A DNA stretch of 64,000 nucleotides, from positions 3,534,001 to 3,598,000 of the forward strand of contig OZ242253.1 in NCBI GenBank assembly GCA_965206975.1. Reading direction: 5' to 3'. A program made the position numbers and the translations under genes. The DNA is from JAAXGI01 sp965206975 (GTDB lineage Bacteria; Gemmatimonadota; Gemmatimonadetes; Longimicrobiales; Gaopeijiaceae). This document shows, one piece after another, positions 54,118 through 63,441 of the stretch; within the stretch, counting starts at the first letter, position 1; every line of letters starts with the position of its first letter. A model generated the notes under the pieces. The model had not been told where the DNA came from. It made no database searches and saw only the letters and a list, made by a program, of their open reading frames with translations.

Positions 54118-55485
54118 GGGTCAATAAGTGTGTAAACGTGTCAGGCGGCAGCCTTCCGCTGTTGGGTTGAGACGGGCTTTCCGTCTTCGAACTTTCTTCC
54201 TTCAAACACATCGCTGAGCAGGTGGGGAGCGTCGAGCCTTCTGAAGCGCTTCTCGGCCACGGTCAGGAGCTTCCAGATCAGGGCCGTGGCGCTCTCGACC
54301 TTCTTGAACCGCTTCGCCGCGCTGGTCCTGAGCCGTACCGCGGCGAACGGGCTCTCGACCACGTTCGTCGTGCGCAGATGCTTCCAGTGGGCCTCGGGGA
54401 AGTCGTAGAAGCTGACCATCCGCTCCCAGTCGTCCTCGAGCACGTCCACCGCTTTCGGATACCACGGCCCGTAGCGCTTCTCGAACGCCTGACGGGCCTT
54501 CGCGGCCTGGGCCCGGCTCGGTGCATAGACCACAACCCTGAGCAGATCCTTCGCCTCGCTCTGCTCGCGCTGAGGGAGTCGGTCCAGCACGTTCCTCATC
54601 TTGTGGTTCCAGCACCGCTGCTCACCGGCCTCAGGCCATACCTGCCTCACCGCCCCCCAGATCGCCGCGTTGCCGTCCGCCATCAGAAGCTTCGGCGCCT
54701 CGATGCCGCGTGCCTTCAGCTCCCGTAACACCTCAGACCACGACTCGACCGACTCTCGGTAGCCCGGTCTCAGCGCCAACACCTCCTTCGTCCCGTCTCG
54801 CATCGTGCCCAGCACCACCAGCAGCGCGGCCTTGTCCCGCTCCAGCCCAGCCTTCACGTAGATCCCGTCCGCCCACACGTAGACGACCTCTCGATCGGCC
54901 AGCGAACGCTTCGACCAGGCCTCGAACTCCGCTGCCCACCCCGCCCGCAGCCGCCGGATCGATGACTTCGACAACGGTGCCCCCTCCCCCAGCAGTCCCC
55001 GCATCGCCAGCTCGAAGTCTCCCTCAGCCAGACCGTGCAGATACAGCTCCGGCAATAGAGCGCCCACCTCCTTCGTCCGCCTCGCGAACAACGGCAGCAC
55101 CCGGCTCTGGAATCGCTCCTCCACTCCGCGAACCCGGGGACGCCGGAGCGTGATCGTTCCCGAGCTCATCGCCAGCCGCCTCGGCTTGCCGTATCCGTTG
55201 CGGTAGCCCTCCGGCCTATCGATCCCCGCCCGCCGCTCCGACTTCTCCCGACCCAGCAGATCCGTGACCTCCTCCTCCAGGATGCCCTGGATGAACTCCT
55301 GCGCCTTCTCCCGCACCATCCCCTCCAGCACCTCCCACATCCGCCTGCTGGACGCACACTCCCGTCCCGCGATATCCTCTCTCATGAGGCGACGTTCCTT
55401 TCCCCGGGCTGTCACCCGGGCTCGCTGGTTTAATCCTCAGCCGAAAGGTGCGTCGCCTCTCTTTTTACACACTCTTCTATGGGGC
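54118..55485 (-). mobile_element. IS256-family insertion sequence
   Basis: One transposase gene flanked by short inverted ends; AGTGTGTAAA at 54127-54136 is matched by TTTACACACT at 55464-55473, as in IS256-family TIRs (TGTGTAAA core). Outer limits are approximate. No clear target duplication was found. Confidence 0.75.
54141..55385 (-). CDS. IS256-family transposase
   Basis: A 414-residue mutator-type DDE transposase. Catalytic residues appear in V-Y-V-W-A-D-G-I-Y (Asp), L-L-M-A-D-G-N (Asp) and R-T-T-N-V-V-E-S-P-F (Glu). A C-W-N-H-K motif before the last Glu is also typical. The frame is intact, so the element may be active. An ATG at 55415 upstream is possible but reads into the IS end. 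Confidence 0.9.
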   Translation of the reverse strand: MREDIAGRECASSRRMWEVLEGMVREKAQEFIQGILEEEVTDLLGREKSERRAGIDRPEGYRNGYGKPRRLAMSSGTITLRRPRVRGVEERFQSRVLPLFARRTKEVGALLPELYLHGLAEGDFELAMRGLLGEGAPLSKSSIRRLRAGWAAEFEAWSKRSLADREVVYVWADGIYVKAGLERDKAALLVVLGTMRDGTKEVLALRPGYRESVESWSEVLRELKARGIEAPKLLMADGNAAIWGAVRQVWPEAGEQRCWNHKMRNVLDRLPQREQSEAKDLLRVVVYAPSRAQAAKARQAFEKRYGPWYPKAVDVLEDDWERMVSFYDFPEAHWKHLRTTNVVESPFAAVRLRTSAAKRFKKVESATALIWKLLTVAEKRFRRLDAPHLLSDVFEGRKFEDGKPVSTQQRKAAA

Positions 55486-55486
55486 T

Positions 55487-55538
55487 GGCGGTCAAGACGC
55501 ACGTTCCCCCCACGCCGTCGGCTTATTTTTTGACCGCC
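55487..55538. repeat. Inverted repeat in IS110 flank
   Basis: GGCGGTCAA (55487-55495) and TTGACCGCC (55530-55538), 9 bp perfect with a 34-nt spacer. It marks the start of about 370 bp of non-coding DNA downstream of the IS110 transposase and may be its end or a structured RNA part. Confidence 0.5.
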
Positions 55539-55861
55539 GGCGTCCGCATGGTTTGGATTGCCCGGTCGACGACTCAGGGTGGGGAGGGGTGCGCTCGCAG
55601 GGTCCGCATCGCAGTCCGGAAGACGTTTACAGCCGTCGCGTTCTCCGCTCTGGAGCGGGAACCATCCTTCTATCTGGGACTCTGTGGCCCATCGCTTCGT
55701 TCGGCTCTCCAGGGGTGCATAGCCTTTGATTGGGGGCTTGGGCTCTCTGCCCCGGCCCACGGTGTGTATGGATGCTGTCCCCTGTAACCGGTTCGCTTCC
55801 GTTTCGTCGGACCCCATGTTGTGACCGCTTTCGACCCCACGCTCGCCGATCCCAGGCCGGT

Positions 55862-56917
55862 TTACTCCGTCGCTTCCAGTCTCTTGGGGTCGTACGCTTC
55901 GCCCGTGCGCCACACCGCTAGCACGATCGAGGCGAGCGGACGCGCGATCGTCAGCTTCGCCAGATTCGGCTTCGTGCCCCCCTCCAGGAGTCGCTCGTAG
56001 TGGCGGTACAAGGGCTCGTCCTCGGCCCGACCGATCACCGTCGTCGCCGCGCCCTTGAACACACGCTTCAGCGTGTGGTTGAAGTTCCGGTTCAGCCCCC
56101 GCGTCTGCTGTACCGCTTCCCTTACCCACCGCCCACCCGGACCCCGCACCCAGTCCGACGAGCTCCGCATCACCACGCCCAGTCCGCAGTACGCCCAGAA
56201 CCTGCTCCGGCTCTGGAACCGGTACGGCGTCACCACCACCGGCAGGAGCTCCGCCGTCCGGATCGGACCCAGACCCGGGCACGTCTTCAGCACATGCCAC
56301 TCTCGATGCTTGCGTGCTTCCGCCAGCAACGCCTTCTCGGCCCTCGCCCTCAACGCCACGAGTGCGTCGTGCTCCTCGTACAGCAACCCGGCCGTCGCCC
56401 TGCCCGCTTCCGGCAGCCTGGCCAACCACTCCTCCCGCTCGCCCTTCAAGTAGACCGAGCGCCCCGCGCCGTAGGCCACTCCTCTCGAGCGCAGCACGCT
56501 CTTGAGCCGGTTCTTCACCCGCACCGTGTCGCCGACCAGGAAGTCGTAGCTCTTCGCCCGTTCCCCCAGCCGCCTGAACTGGCCCCGGTTCTTGTAGACC
56601 CTCGTCTCCAGTGATCCGATCCGCAGCTTCTCCGCCAGGGCAAAGGCGTCCAGCTTGTCGGTCTTCGGGCCCCGGCTCTTGCCGACCCCCGCCACCGTCA
56701 GCTCCTCCACGTGCGGCTTCAGCACCTCGTACAGCCACCCCGACAGCGTCCCTTCTTCCAGGCACAAGTGCCGGTTCCTCGGAATCCCTCGCAGCACCTC
56801 GATCAGCGCCCGCGCGTTCGTCTCCACCACCTGCGAGCCCAAACGCTTGCCGCTGGGGCCTACAATCCCCAGCGTGCAGCTCGACGCGTGTGCGTCGAGT
56901 CCGATATACCTCTCCAT
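55862..56917 (-). CDS. IS110-family DEDD transposase
   Basis: A 351-residue recombinase. The N-terminal RuvC-like DEDD domain has G-L-D-A-H-A (first Asp), C-L-E-E-G (Glu) and K-T-D-K-L-D-A (Asp pair). The C-terminal Transposase_20 domain has C-P-G-L-G-P-I-R-T-A-E and W-A-Y-C-G-L with a downstream Ser of the proposed catalytic centre. The second of two ATGs (56917) has the better spacing from AGGAGG. The frame is intact. Confidence 0.92.
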   Translation of the reverse strand: MERYIGLDAHASSCTLGIVGPSGKRLGSQVVETNARALIEVLRGIPRNRHLCLEEGTLSGWLYEVLKPHVEELTVAGVGKSRGPKTDKLDAFALAEKLRIGSLETRVYKNRGQFRRLGERAKSYDFLVGDTVRVKNRLKSVLRSRGVAYGAGRSVYLKGEREEWLARLPEAGRATAGLLYEEHDALVALRARAEKALLAEARKHREWHVLKTCPGLGPIRTAELLPVVVTPYRFQSRSRFWAYCGLGVVMRSSSDWVRGPGGRWVREAVQQTRGLNRNFNHTLKRVFKGAATTVIGRAEDEPLYRHYERLLEGGTKPNLAKLTIARPLASIVLAVWRTGEAYDPKRLEATE

Positions 56918-57272
56918 GGGCATCCTCCTCTTGGGTAGGACGGGTTGGGTTGCTTGCTTGCGCGAATAATGATGAACGCGCACCCGCTCCCGGAGGAGAA
57001 CGCCTCTTCGTCTTCGGGCTGCTTCGCTGCTGATCGGTACCGGTAGCGGTCGCCATGCCCCTATGATGCCTTTGATCCTACCTCGCAGAACGCTACGGCC
57101 CGGTGTCACACCGCATCCACAAGAAACCCGTATACCTAGGGGAAGGGAATCGTTGCGCGCCGGTTGGCTGATTCGCATTGTAGTGCAATACTGCCAATTC
57201 CTTAGTCATCGGGCCATGAGCGCGACGCAGTCCCGTATGAAACGACTGTGCTCTGAGAGGGAGGGTGCCGGA

Positions 57273-60200
57273 ATGGGTGGATGGTTCTCGAGACTCCCGT
57301 TGTTGCTGAGTTTGCTGGGGCTGTACGGCGCTCTTTCCGCGGGCTCCGCGTTGGGACAGTCCACCGGCACAATCAACGGCACCGTGGTCAACGTGGCCGA
57401 CGGTCGGCCCATCGCGGGTGCCCAGGTCTTCATCGAGGCGCTGGGCCTCGGAGTCGTCACGGACGCCGAGGGGCAGTACTCGATTGCGGATGTGCCGGCC
57501 GGCTCGCACGAGCTCTCCGCCCAAATCGTCGGCTACCTCACGGCGACCGACGATGTCACCGTATCTGCCGGACAGGTCGCGACCGCCGACCTGCAGTTGA
57601 GCTTCACCGCCCTCGAGCTCGACGAGCTGGTCGTGACCGGGACCAGCGCGGAGGCATCGGCCGCGGACCTGCCCTATTCGGTGGAGGTCGTGGCCCGGAG
57701 AGAGCTCGAACAGCAGGGCTCTCCACTGGTCGTGGAGTTCATCAAGGCGTTGAGTTTGAGCCACGGCGTGGTCGGTGAACGGCAGAGCTGGTACAACGCG
57801 AACGAAGTAGCCGCGGTTCCGGAGACCGTGGCCAACGTGAACCTGCGCGGCCTGGGCGCGTCGCGAACCCTCGTGCTGCTCAACGGCCGCCGCCAGGTCT
57901 ACCTTCCCGCACGCCTGATCGGCGGGCGCTATGTCGACGTAAACGCCTTCCCGTCGATCGCCATCGACCGGATCGAAATCCTGAAGGAGGGCGCGTCGGC
58001 CATCTACGGATCGGATGCCGTGGCCGGGGTCGCCAACTTCCTCACCCGCGGCGACTTCGAGGGGATGGAGATGACCGGCTCCCACGAGTACTTCGCGGGC
58101 GGGGGCGACACCAACGTCGGCGGTATCTGGGGCCGACGGCTGGGAAGCAGCACGAACTTGGTCGTATCCGCCGAATACCTGACCCGCGAGCAGCTGACTC
58201 CGGAGGAACGAGACTGGGCGCTACATCCTTACATCCCAGGTGCTGGCGCCTGGTCATGGACGGGCAACCCGGGGGCGTTTCTCATGCCATCCGCGGCGGG
58301 TAGCGAGAGCTCCCAGGACCTCGTCTCCAGGCTGGCGGACGCCCACTTCTCGGACGACGACATCTTCATCGATCCGCGCTGCCAGGAGTTCGGCGGCCAC
58401 CTCGAGAGCTTCACGTGCAGGTTCCGCTACCAGCCCTGGGACAACCTGCTGGAGCAGTCCAACCATTTCCGCGCCTTCGCCGAACTCAACGGCGAGCTGG
58501 GCGACGACTCCAACTACCATATCGAAGGCCTGTGGGCCGAGGCAGGAACGCCGGCCTGGGTGACGACGCCGTCCTTCCCGCCCATCAAGCCCTACGACGG
58601 CCTGCAGGTCGTGCCCACGGAAAACCCGGGCCGGCAGGCCTTCTGCCAACAGTACGCCTCCAACGTGGGCTTCAATTCCAGCGCCCACTGCCTGGAAGAT
58701 GACTGGTACTTCTTCGGACGGCTGGTGGGACACTCCGGGCCCGGCCGGACCCTGGAGCGGAATTCCCGGACTCAGCGGCTGTCCGCCTCCTGGGACGGGG
58801 GCGTCGGTCTCCTCGAGGGGCACGACAACCGGTTGAATGTCGCACTCAGCTATTCCCGTGCCTCGGGCAACGTGAACCAGCCGGCCGAGTATGCCTATCG
58901 GAAGTATCTCGCCTTCCGCGGCTACGGCGGGCCCGGCTGCGGGGTGGATGTGGTGGCGGACGCCAACTCGCCTTCGGGCATGTCGCTGGGTCCGACGGGC
59001 GGACAAATTGCGGGAGAGGGCAGCTGCCAGTTCTATAACCCGTTCAGCAGTGCCCTGCAGTATTCCCAGCAGCCCGGTGCACGCTTCTCTACCGCGGCCA
59101 ATCCCGACTATTCCGCCGAATTGGCGAACGACCCCGAGCTACTCGCCTGGATCAACGAGCAGGTCGATGTCGAGAGCTCCGCCGACATGCTGGTCGCCGA
59201 TGCCACCCTGACGGGCAGCGCGGGACCGGTGGAAAACTACGCGTTGGGCTACCAGTTCCGCCGGTTCGACGTCTCGTCGACCCCGAATGATCCTGGCAAC
59301 CTGAACCTGAACCCGTGCTCGGTCCTCGGCAGCCGGGCCTGTCTCGAGCAGGCCGGCCCGTTCACCTTCACGACCGGGACCTACCCCTACTCCGCCGCCC
59401 AGACGGTGCACCGGTTCTTCACGGAAGTCCCGCTGCAGGGCATGGGGGAACGCCTGAACATGCAGCTGGCCGCGAACTACGAGTACCACAGCGTCGCGAG
59501 CAACTTCAATCCGAAGGCCGCGGCCCGGCTGAACCTGACGGACCGATTCGCCCTGCGCGGCTCGCTCCAGACGACCTTCCGCACCCCGTCGGTGGACGAC
59601 CTGAACGAGAGCCGTACGACCGCGCTCGCATACGTGAACGAGGCGGGCGTCTACAAGGCGGTCGACACCCGCGGAAACAAGCAGCTCGAGTCCGAGCAGG
59701 CCCTCACCTATAACGCCGGGTTCATCGTGACAATCGCGGACGAATCGGGTTTCGTCCCGGTCCGGCTGACCGCCGACTACTGGAGCTACGACTTCGAGAA
59801 CGTGATCGCGGTCGTGCCCTACAATGCGGTCACGAGGCTCTATCACGAGGGCGGGAGTGCCCGGGAGGCCGTCCAGGGCTACGTGACCTGCTCGGACGGC
59901 CGCGGCACCGGCACCTGTGACGTCACGGGCATCGAGCGTATCGATGTCGATCTCATCAACTGGCCGGGCGTCAAGACCTCAGGCTTCGATGTTCAGCTGA
60001 CCGCCCGTTCCCAGGTTGGCAGCGGCATCGTGAACGCCGGTCTGGAGGCCACCTACACGAACAAGTACTCCATCGAAGCGCTGAATGTCGAGGGCGTCGA
60101 TCTCATGCCCGATACGGAAGCTGCCGGGGGCCTGAACAAGTACAATCCCATCGCTCCGCCCCTGCCAAGTTTGAAGGGAAGGCTCTTCGGAAGCTACAGC

Positions 60201-60476
60201 TGGTCGGACTACAACGTGGCCGGGTACCTGAACTACATCTCGTCCTACACCGACCATGACGAGGCAGGAACGGAGTACGAGGACATCGGCGGCTTCGTGA
60301 CCCTGGACGCGACCGCGCAGTGGAGTCCCTCGAGAGGGATCGGTATCTCCCTCTCCCTCCTCAACCTGACCGGCGTCGCGCCGCCCTTCGTGAAGTGGGA
60401 GCAGTCCTTCGACGGATTCACCCACAGCGCCAAGGGCCAGCGGATCAAGTTGGCGACGACGTACCGCTGGTTCTGA
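57273..60476 (+). CDS. TonB-dependent receptor with regulatory-like N-terminus
   Basis: A 1067-residue outer-membrane active transporter. Signal peptide (1-29), a carboxypeptidase-regulatory-like domain (about 31-110; G-T-V-V-N-V-A-D-G-R-P-I-A-G-A), a TonB-box-like L-D-E-L-V-V-T-G-T (116-124), a plug domain with N-L-R-G-L-G-A-S-R-T-L-V-L-L-N-G-R-R and I-E-I-L-K-E-G-A-S-A-I-Y-G-S-D-A-V-A-G-V, and a 22-strand-type barrel ending T-T-Y-R-W-F. The ATG at 57273 has an AGGGAGGG site. Its ligand is unknown. The IS110 element sits in its upstream region and may affect its expression. Confidence 0.92.
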   Translation: MGGWFSRLPLLLSLLGLYGALSAGSALGQSTGTINGTVVNVADGRPIAGAQVFIEALGLGVVTDAEGQYSIADVPAGSHELSAQIVGYLTATDDVTVSAGQVATADLQLSFTALELDELVVTGTSAEASAADLPYSVEVVARRELEQQGSPLVVEFIKALSLSHGVVGERQSWYNANEVAAVPETVANVNLRGLGASRTLVLLNGRRQVYLPARLIGGRYVDVNAFPSIAIDRIEILKEGASAIYGSDAVAGVANFLTRGDFEGMEMTGSHEYFAGGGDTNVGGIWGRRLGSSTNLVVSAEYLTREQLTPEERDWALHPYIPGAGAWSWTGNPGAFLMPSAAGSESSQDLVSRLADAHFSDDDIFIDPRCQEFGGHLESFTCRFRYQPWDNLLEQSNHFRAFAELNGELGDDSNYHIEGLWAEAGTPAWVTTPSFPPIKPYDGLQVVPTENPGRQAFCQQYASNVGFNSSAHCLEDDWYFFGRLVGHSGPGRTLERNSRTQRLSASWDGGVGLLEGHDNRLNVALSYSRASGNVNQPAEYAYRKYLAFRGYGGPGCGVDVVADANSPSGMSLGPTGGQIAGEGSCQFYNPFSSALQYSQQPGARFSTAANPDYSAELANDPELLAWINEQVDVESSADMLVADATLTGSAGPVENYALGYQFRRFDVSSTPNDPGNLNLNPCSVLGSRACLEQAGPFTFTTGTYPYSAAQTVHRFFTEVPLQGMGERLNMQLAANYEYHSVASNFNPKAAARLNLTDRFALRGSLQTTFRTPSVDDLNESRTTALAYVNEAGVYKAVDTRGNKQLESEQALTYNAGFIVTIADESGFVPVRLTADYWSYDFENVIAVVPYNAVTRLYHEGGSAREAVQGYVTCSDGRGTGTCDVTGIERIDVDLINWPGVKTSGFDVQLTARSQVGSGIVNAGLEATYTNKYSIEALNVEGVDLMPDTEAAGGLNKYNPIAPPLPSLKGRLFGSYSWSDYNVAGYLNYISSYTDHDEAGTEYEDIGGFVTLDATAQWSPSRGIGISLSLLNLTGVAPPFVKWEQSFDGFTHSAKGQRIKLATTYRWF

Positions 60477-61201
60477 GGGGGTCGCCCCTGTGCCTGACAT
60501 GGGGCGCCGTCGTGTGGCAAGACTACGAAGTACACCGACAGCCCCTTTTCCGGCACAACATTCCGGCCGGGCCTGCGCCGTCAAGTCGTCTCCACAGGCC
60601 ATACGGAAAGCCGTTGTAACGTGCCCGTCCTCACCGAGGTAGCCATCCGCGGCAGGGCGCGGATTCGTGCTGCCCCGCTCTATGGCCTCGGATTCACGGA
60701 CTCCAGGGTTGATCGCCGGCGAACCTGTCCGCGGATGTCTTCAACGGCTCGGTGGACTCCCGTTGAAAAGAGGGGTGCAATGAGGGGATCGGGGCGGCTT
60801 GATCGTTCGTAAGTGTAATTATATAAATGTTTTATAAGAATGTTTATACAGCTGATACAGCCCCGGATCAGGTACGAGAGCTCAGATCGCGCGAGGCGCA
60901 CGCGTACCCGTAAAGCGTCTGCGGGGGCCGGCTCCTGCTGCGCAGGTCACCGGAGATCCAAAGAGTGAGGTCCCGCATCGCGCAGGTGTCTCGCAGACCA
61001 GCCACCGTATGGTTATGGCCCGTGCACCCGGTCCCGGAAGACGGCTGCGGCTGGAGATCGGGCCGCATCGTCCGGCCTCGACGAGCGGGGAATCGAGTGC
61101 ACGCACAACCGAGCCGCTTAGGAGGGTACTCGAAGCACCGGAAGATGCCCGAGTTCGAACAAACGAACCCGACGGCCCCACGCGCTTCAGGCGACACGGA
61201 C
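60477..61201. other. Intergenic region with AT-rich core
   Basis: No gene recognised. A strikingly AT-rich stretch at about 60805-60858 contains TATATAA, TTATAAG and TATACAG boxes in otherwise GC-rich DNA; promoter-like in either direction (minus strand has TATAAT). Just after it an ATG at 61145 could extend the GNAT gene. Confidence 0.4.
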
Positions 61202-61544
61202 ATGGTCGACCGAATCGAGGTATTTGAGGTCGATTTCGAGGACGATCTGGCCTGCGGAGCGATCCTCCTTCTCATGGACGCCTATGCCCGTGAGCCGATG
61301 GGTATGGGCGCACCGCTCGGGCGCGCCGTACGCAGACGGCTGATCCCCGCCCTTCGCGACCACCCCACGGCCCGGGTGCTTCTCGCGTGGAACGGAGAGG
61401 TGCCCGTGGGGCTAGCGGTCTGTTTCCTCGGGCTCTCTACCTTCGAGGCCCGTCCCCTCTTGAATCTCCACGACCTAGTCGTGCACGCGGAGTACCGCGG
61501 CATGGGCATAGGCCGCGGTCTCCTGTCCGAGGTTGAGGCCCTAG

Positions 61545-63040
61545 CAGCCCGTGGAAAAAGTCCTTCCTGTAGCCGTTGTATGAGTGAGTTAGATTCCAGG
61601 TGAACCGGGGTCTGAGCGAGGGAGGACGGCGATGGCGATAGGCAAGCGGCGCAAGGGGCGACAGCAGGAGTTATTCGTGGCGGCCAGCGAGATCCGCGCG
61701 CTGGGCAACCCCTTCTACCGTGCGCTGAACAGGCTGCTTGAGGAGGAGGGTTTCGACGACTTTGCGGAAGAGACGTGCCGGGAGTTCTATGCGGAGAAGC
61801 GGGGCCGGCCGGGCATTGCGCCCGGGGTGTATTTCCGGATGCTGATGGTGGGGTATCTGGAAGGGATCGGCTCGGAGCGGGGGATTGCGTGGCGGTGTGC
61901 GGACTCGATTTCGCTGCGTGAGTTTCTGGGCTGCGGGCTGGCGAACAACCCGCCGGAGCATTCGAGCCTGTCGAAGACGCGGAAGCGGCTGAGCCTGGAG
62001 GCCCACGAGGCGGTGTTCGCCCGGGTGCTGGAGGTGCTGCGGGCGTCGGGTCTTCTGAGCGGCAAGACGCTGGGCGTGGACGCGACGACGCTGGAGGCGA
62101 ACGCGGCGATGCGCACGATCGTGCGGCGCGACGACGGGACCGGCTACGAGGAGTGGCTGGAGGGGGTGGCGCGGGCGTCGGGGATCGAGACGCCGGCGCG
62201 GGAAGACCTCGCGAAGCTGGACCGGAAGCGTCCGAAGAAGGGCTCGAACCAGGAGTGGGCGCATCCGCACGACCCGGAGGCGCGGATCACGAAGATGAAG
62301 GACGGCAGGACGCGCCTGGCGCACAAGTTCGAGCAGGCGGTCGACCCGGATATGGAGACCGGCGCGGTCGTGGCGGCGACGGTTCAGACGATGGACGGCG
62401 GAGACACGGCCTCGCTGCCGGTGACGCTGGACGAGGCGGAGCGGCAGCTGGCGGAGGTGGGCGTGGAGCCGAGGGAAGTGGTGGCCGACAAGGGCTACCA
62501 CTCGAACCAGACGATGACGGAGCTGAGAGACCGGGGGCAGCGGAGCTACGTGAGCGAGCCCGACCGCGGCCGCCGGAAGTGGAAGCGGAACCGGGACGCG
62601 CAGAAGCCGACCTACGCCAACCGGCGGCGGATCCGCGGCAACCGGGGAAAGCGGCTGCTGCGCCAGCGCGGCGAGAAGCTGGAGCGGGGGTTCGCACACA
62701 TGCTGGGGACCGGAGGACTCCGCCGCGTCCACGTCCGTGGGCAGGAGGAGATTCGAAAACGGATGCTCCTTCAGGCTGCCGCCTTCAACCTCGGGCTCCT
62801 GATGCGCAAGCGTTTCGGCTTTGGCACCCCCCGCGGCCTGCAGGGCGCCGCACTCGCATGCCACGTCAGCACCACCGTCTTACCCATTCTTCGCCGCTTT
62901 TGCCGCCAGATCGGCCCGTTCGGCCCAATGGTCGGGTCTTTAGGCTACAAGATCCGACATCGGCACACACTCACCCCCGCCTCGGCCCTGGTCCCACTCC
63001 TTCACCCGACGCTCTGGAAACCCACTTCTTCCACGGGCTG
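61545..63040 (+). mobile_element. IS1182-type insertion sequence
   Basis: 1496 bp bounded by 17-bp inverted repeats (61545-61561 and 63024-63040, one mismatch) and flanked by CTAG on both sides (61541-61544 and 63041-63044), the target duplication. It interrupts the GNAT gene. Complete and intact. Confidence 0.93.
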
Positions 63041-63044
63041 CTAG
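61632..63044 (+). CDS. IS1182-family transposase
   Basis: A 470-residue DDE transposase of the IS5/IS1182 group. The N-terminal InsH-type domain has P-G-I-A-P-G-V-Y-F-R-M-L and S-S-L-S-K-T-R-K-R-L. The catalytic core has G-V-D-A-T-T-L-E-A (Asp), V-V-A-D-K-G-Y-H-S (Asp) and the Glu in R-G-E-K-L-E-R-G-F-A. A GGAGG site precedes the ATG. Its stop codon TAG uses the last three bases of the CTAG target copy, so the C-terminus depends on the insertion site. Confidence 0.92.
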   Translation: MAIGKRRKGRQQELFVAASEIRALGNPFYRALNRLLEEEGFDDFAEETCREFYAEKRGRPGIAPGVYFRMLMVGYLEGIGSERGIAWRCADSISLREFLGCGLANNPPEHSSLSKTRKRLSLEAHEAVFARVLEVLRASGLLSGKTLGVDATTLEANAAMRTIVRRDDGTGYEEWLEGVARASGIETPAREDLAKLDRKRPKKGSNQEWAHPHDPEARITKMKDGRTRLAHKFEQAVDPDMETGAVVAATVQTMDGGDTASLPVTLDEAERQLAEVGVEPREVVADKGYHSNQTMTELRDRGQRSYVSEPDRGRRKWKRNRDAQKPTYANRRRIRGNRGKRLLRQRGEKLERGFAHMLGTGGLRRVHVRGQEEIRKRMLLQAAAFNLGLLMRKRFGFGTPRGLQGAALACHVSTTVLPILRRFCRQIGPFGPMVGSLGYKIRHRHTLTPASALVPLLHPTLWKPTSSTGC

Positions 63045-63441
63045 CCCTACGTCTAGCATGCTGCCGGGTCACCCTCGAGGTACGACAGGACAACCGGGGG
63101 GCGATGCACCTCTACTCGAGCTTCGGATTCTCGGCCCCCCCAGCCCCCGAGGCGGCACACACGCTCTTCCTTACCAAGGTGCTTTAGGGGAGCCGTCGAG
63201 ACGTACGCGTGGCCCGGTCGGAAGAGAATGGTCTCTCGCGGAACACGTGCGGACGGTCGACAGCCGGGCGCTTCGTTCGTACGATCGTTCGGCCGAAGCG
63301 TGCCGGCGACGGGCAGGACCGATGGGACCGCACCGTGGCGCTCGCCAGAGCGGTGGCACCCGCGGCACCGGGGATTCTGCGGCTCGGGTCCGATGTGGGA
63401 GCCGCCGGAAAGATCTACCAGCGGACACAGAGGCACTGCGA

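Larger units (their letters stand above)
55487..57060 (-). mobile_element. IS110-family insertion sequence (limits approximate)
   Basis: An IS110-type element. It has no terminal inverted repeats, as expected, so its limits cannot be fixed. Non-coding DNA flanks the transposase on both sides (about 370 bp downstream, about 150 bp upstream); such flanks carry the target-choosing RNA in this family. An adjacent CCGCTCCAGAGCGG hairpin lies in the downstream flank (near 55655-55668). Confidence 0.5.
61202..63187 (+). pseudogene. GNAT acetyltransferase interrupted by IS1182
   Basis: The 5' part (61202-61544) encodes M-V-D-R-I-E-V-F-E-V-D, L-N-L-H-D-L-V-V-H and the acetyl-CoA loop Y-R-G-M-G-I-G-R-G-L-L. 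The 3' part (63045-63187) encodes L-R-L-A-C-C-R-V-T-L-E-V-R, N-R-G-A-M-H-L-Y-S-S-F-G-F and the C-terminus. Removing the IS with one CTAG copy restores one frame of 161 residues across the join (E-V-E-A-L-A-L-R-L-A). The family transfers acetyl groups to amines or proteins; the substrate is unknown. An ATG at 61145 is an alternative start. Confidence 0.9.

Noticed and set aside
55437..57056. Long minus-strand frame over the IS110 element
   Set aside because: It lies in another frame of the transposase gene and reads through its non-coding flank; no protein motif.
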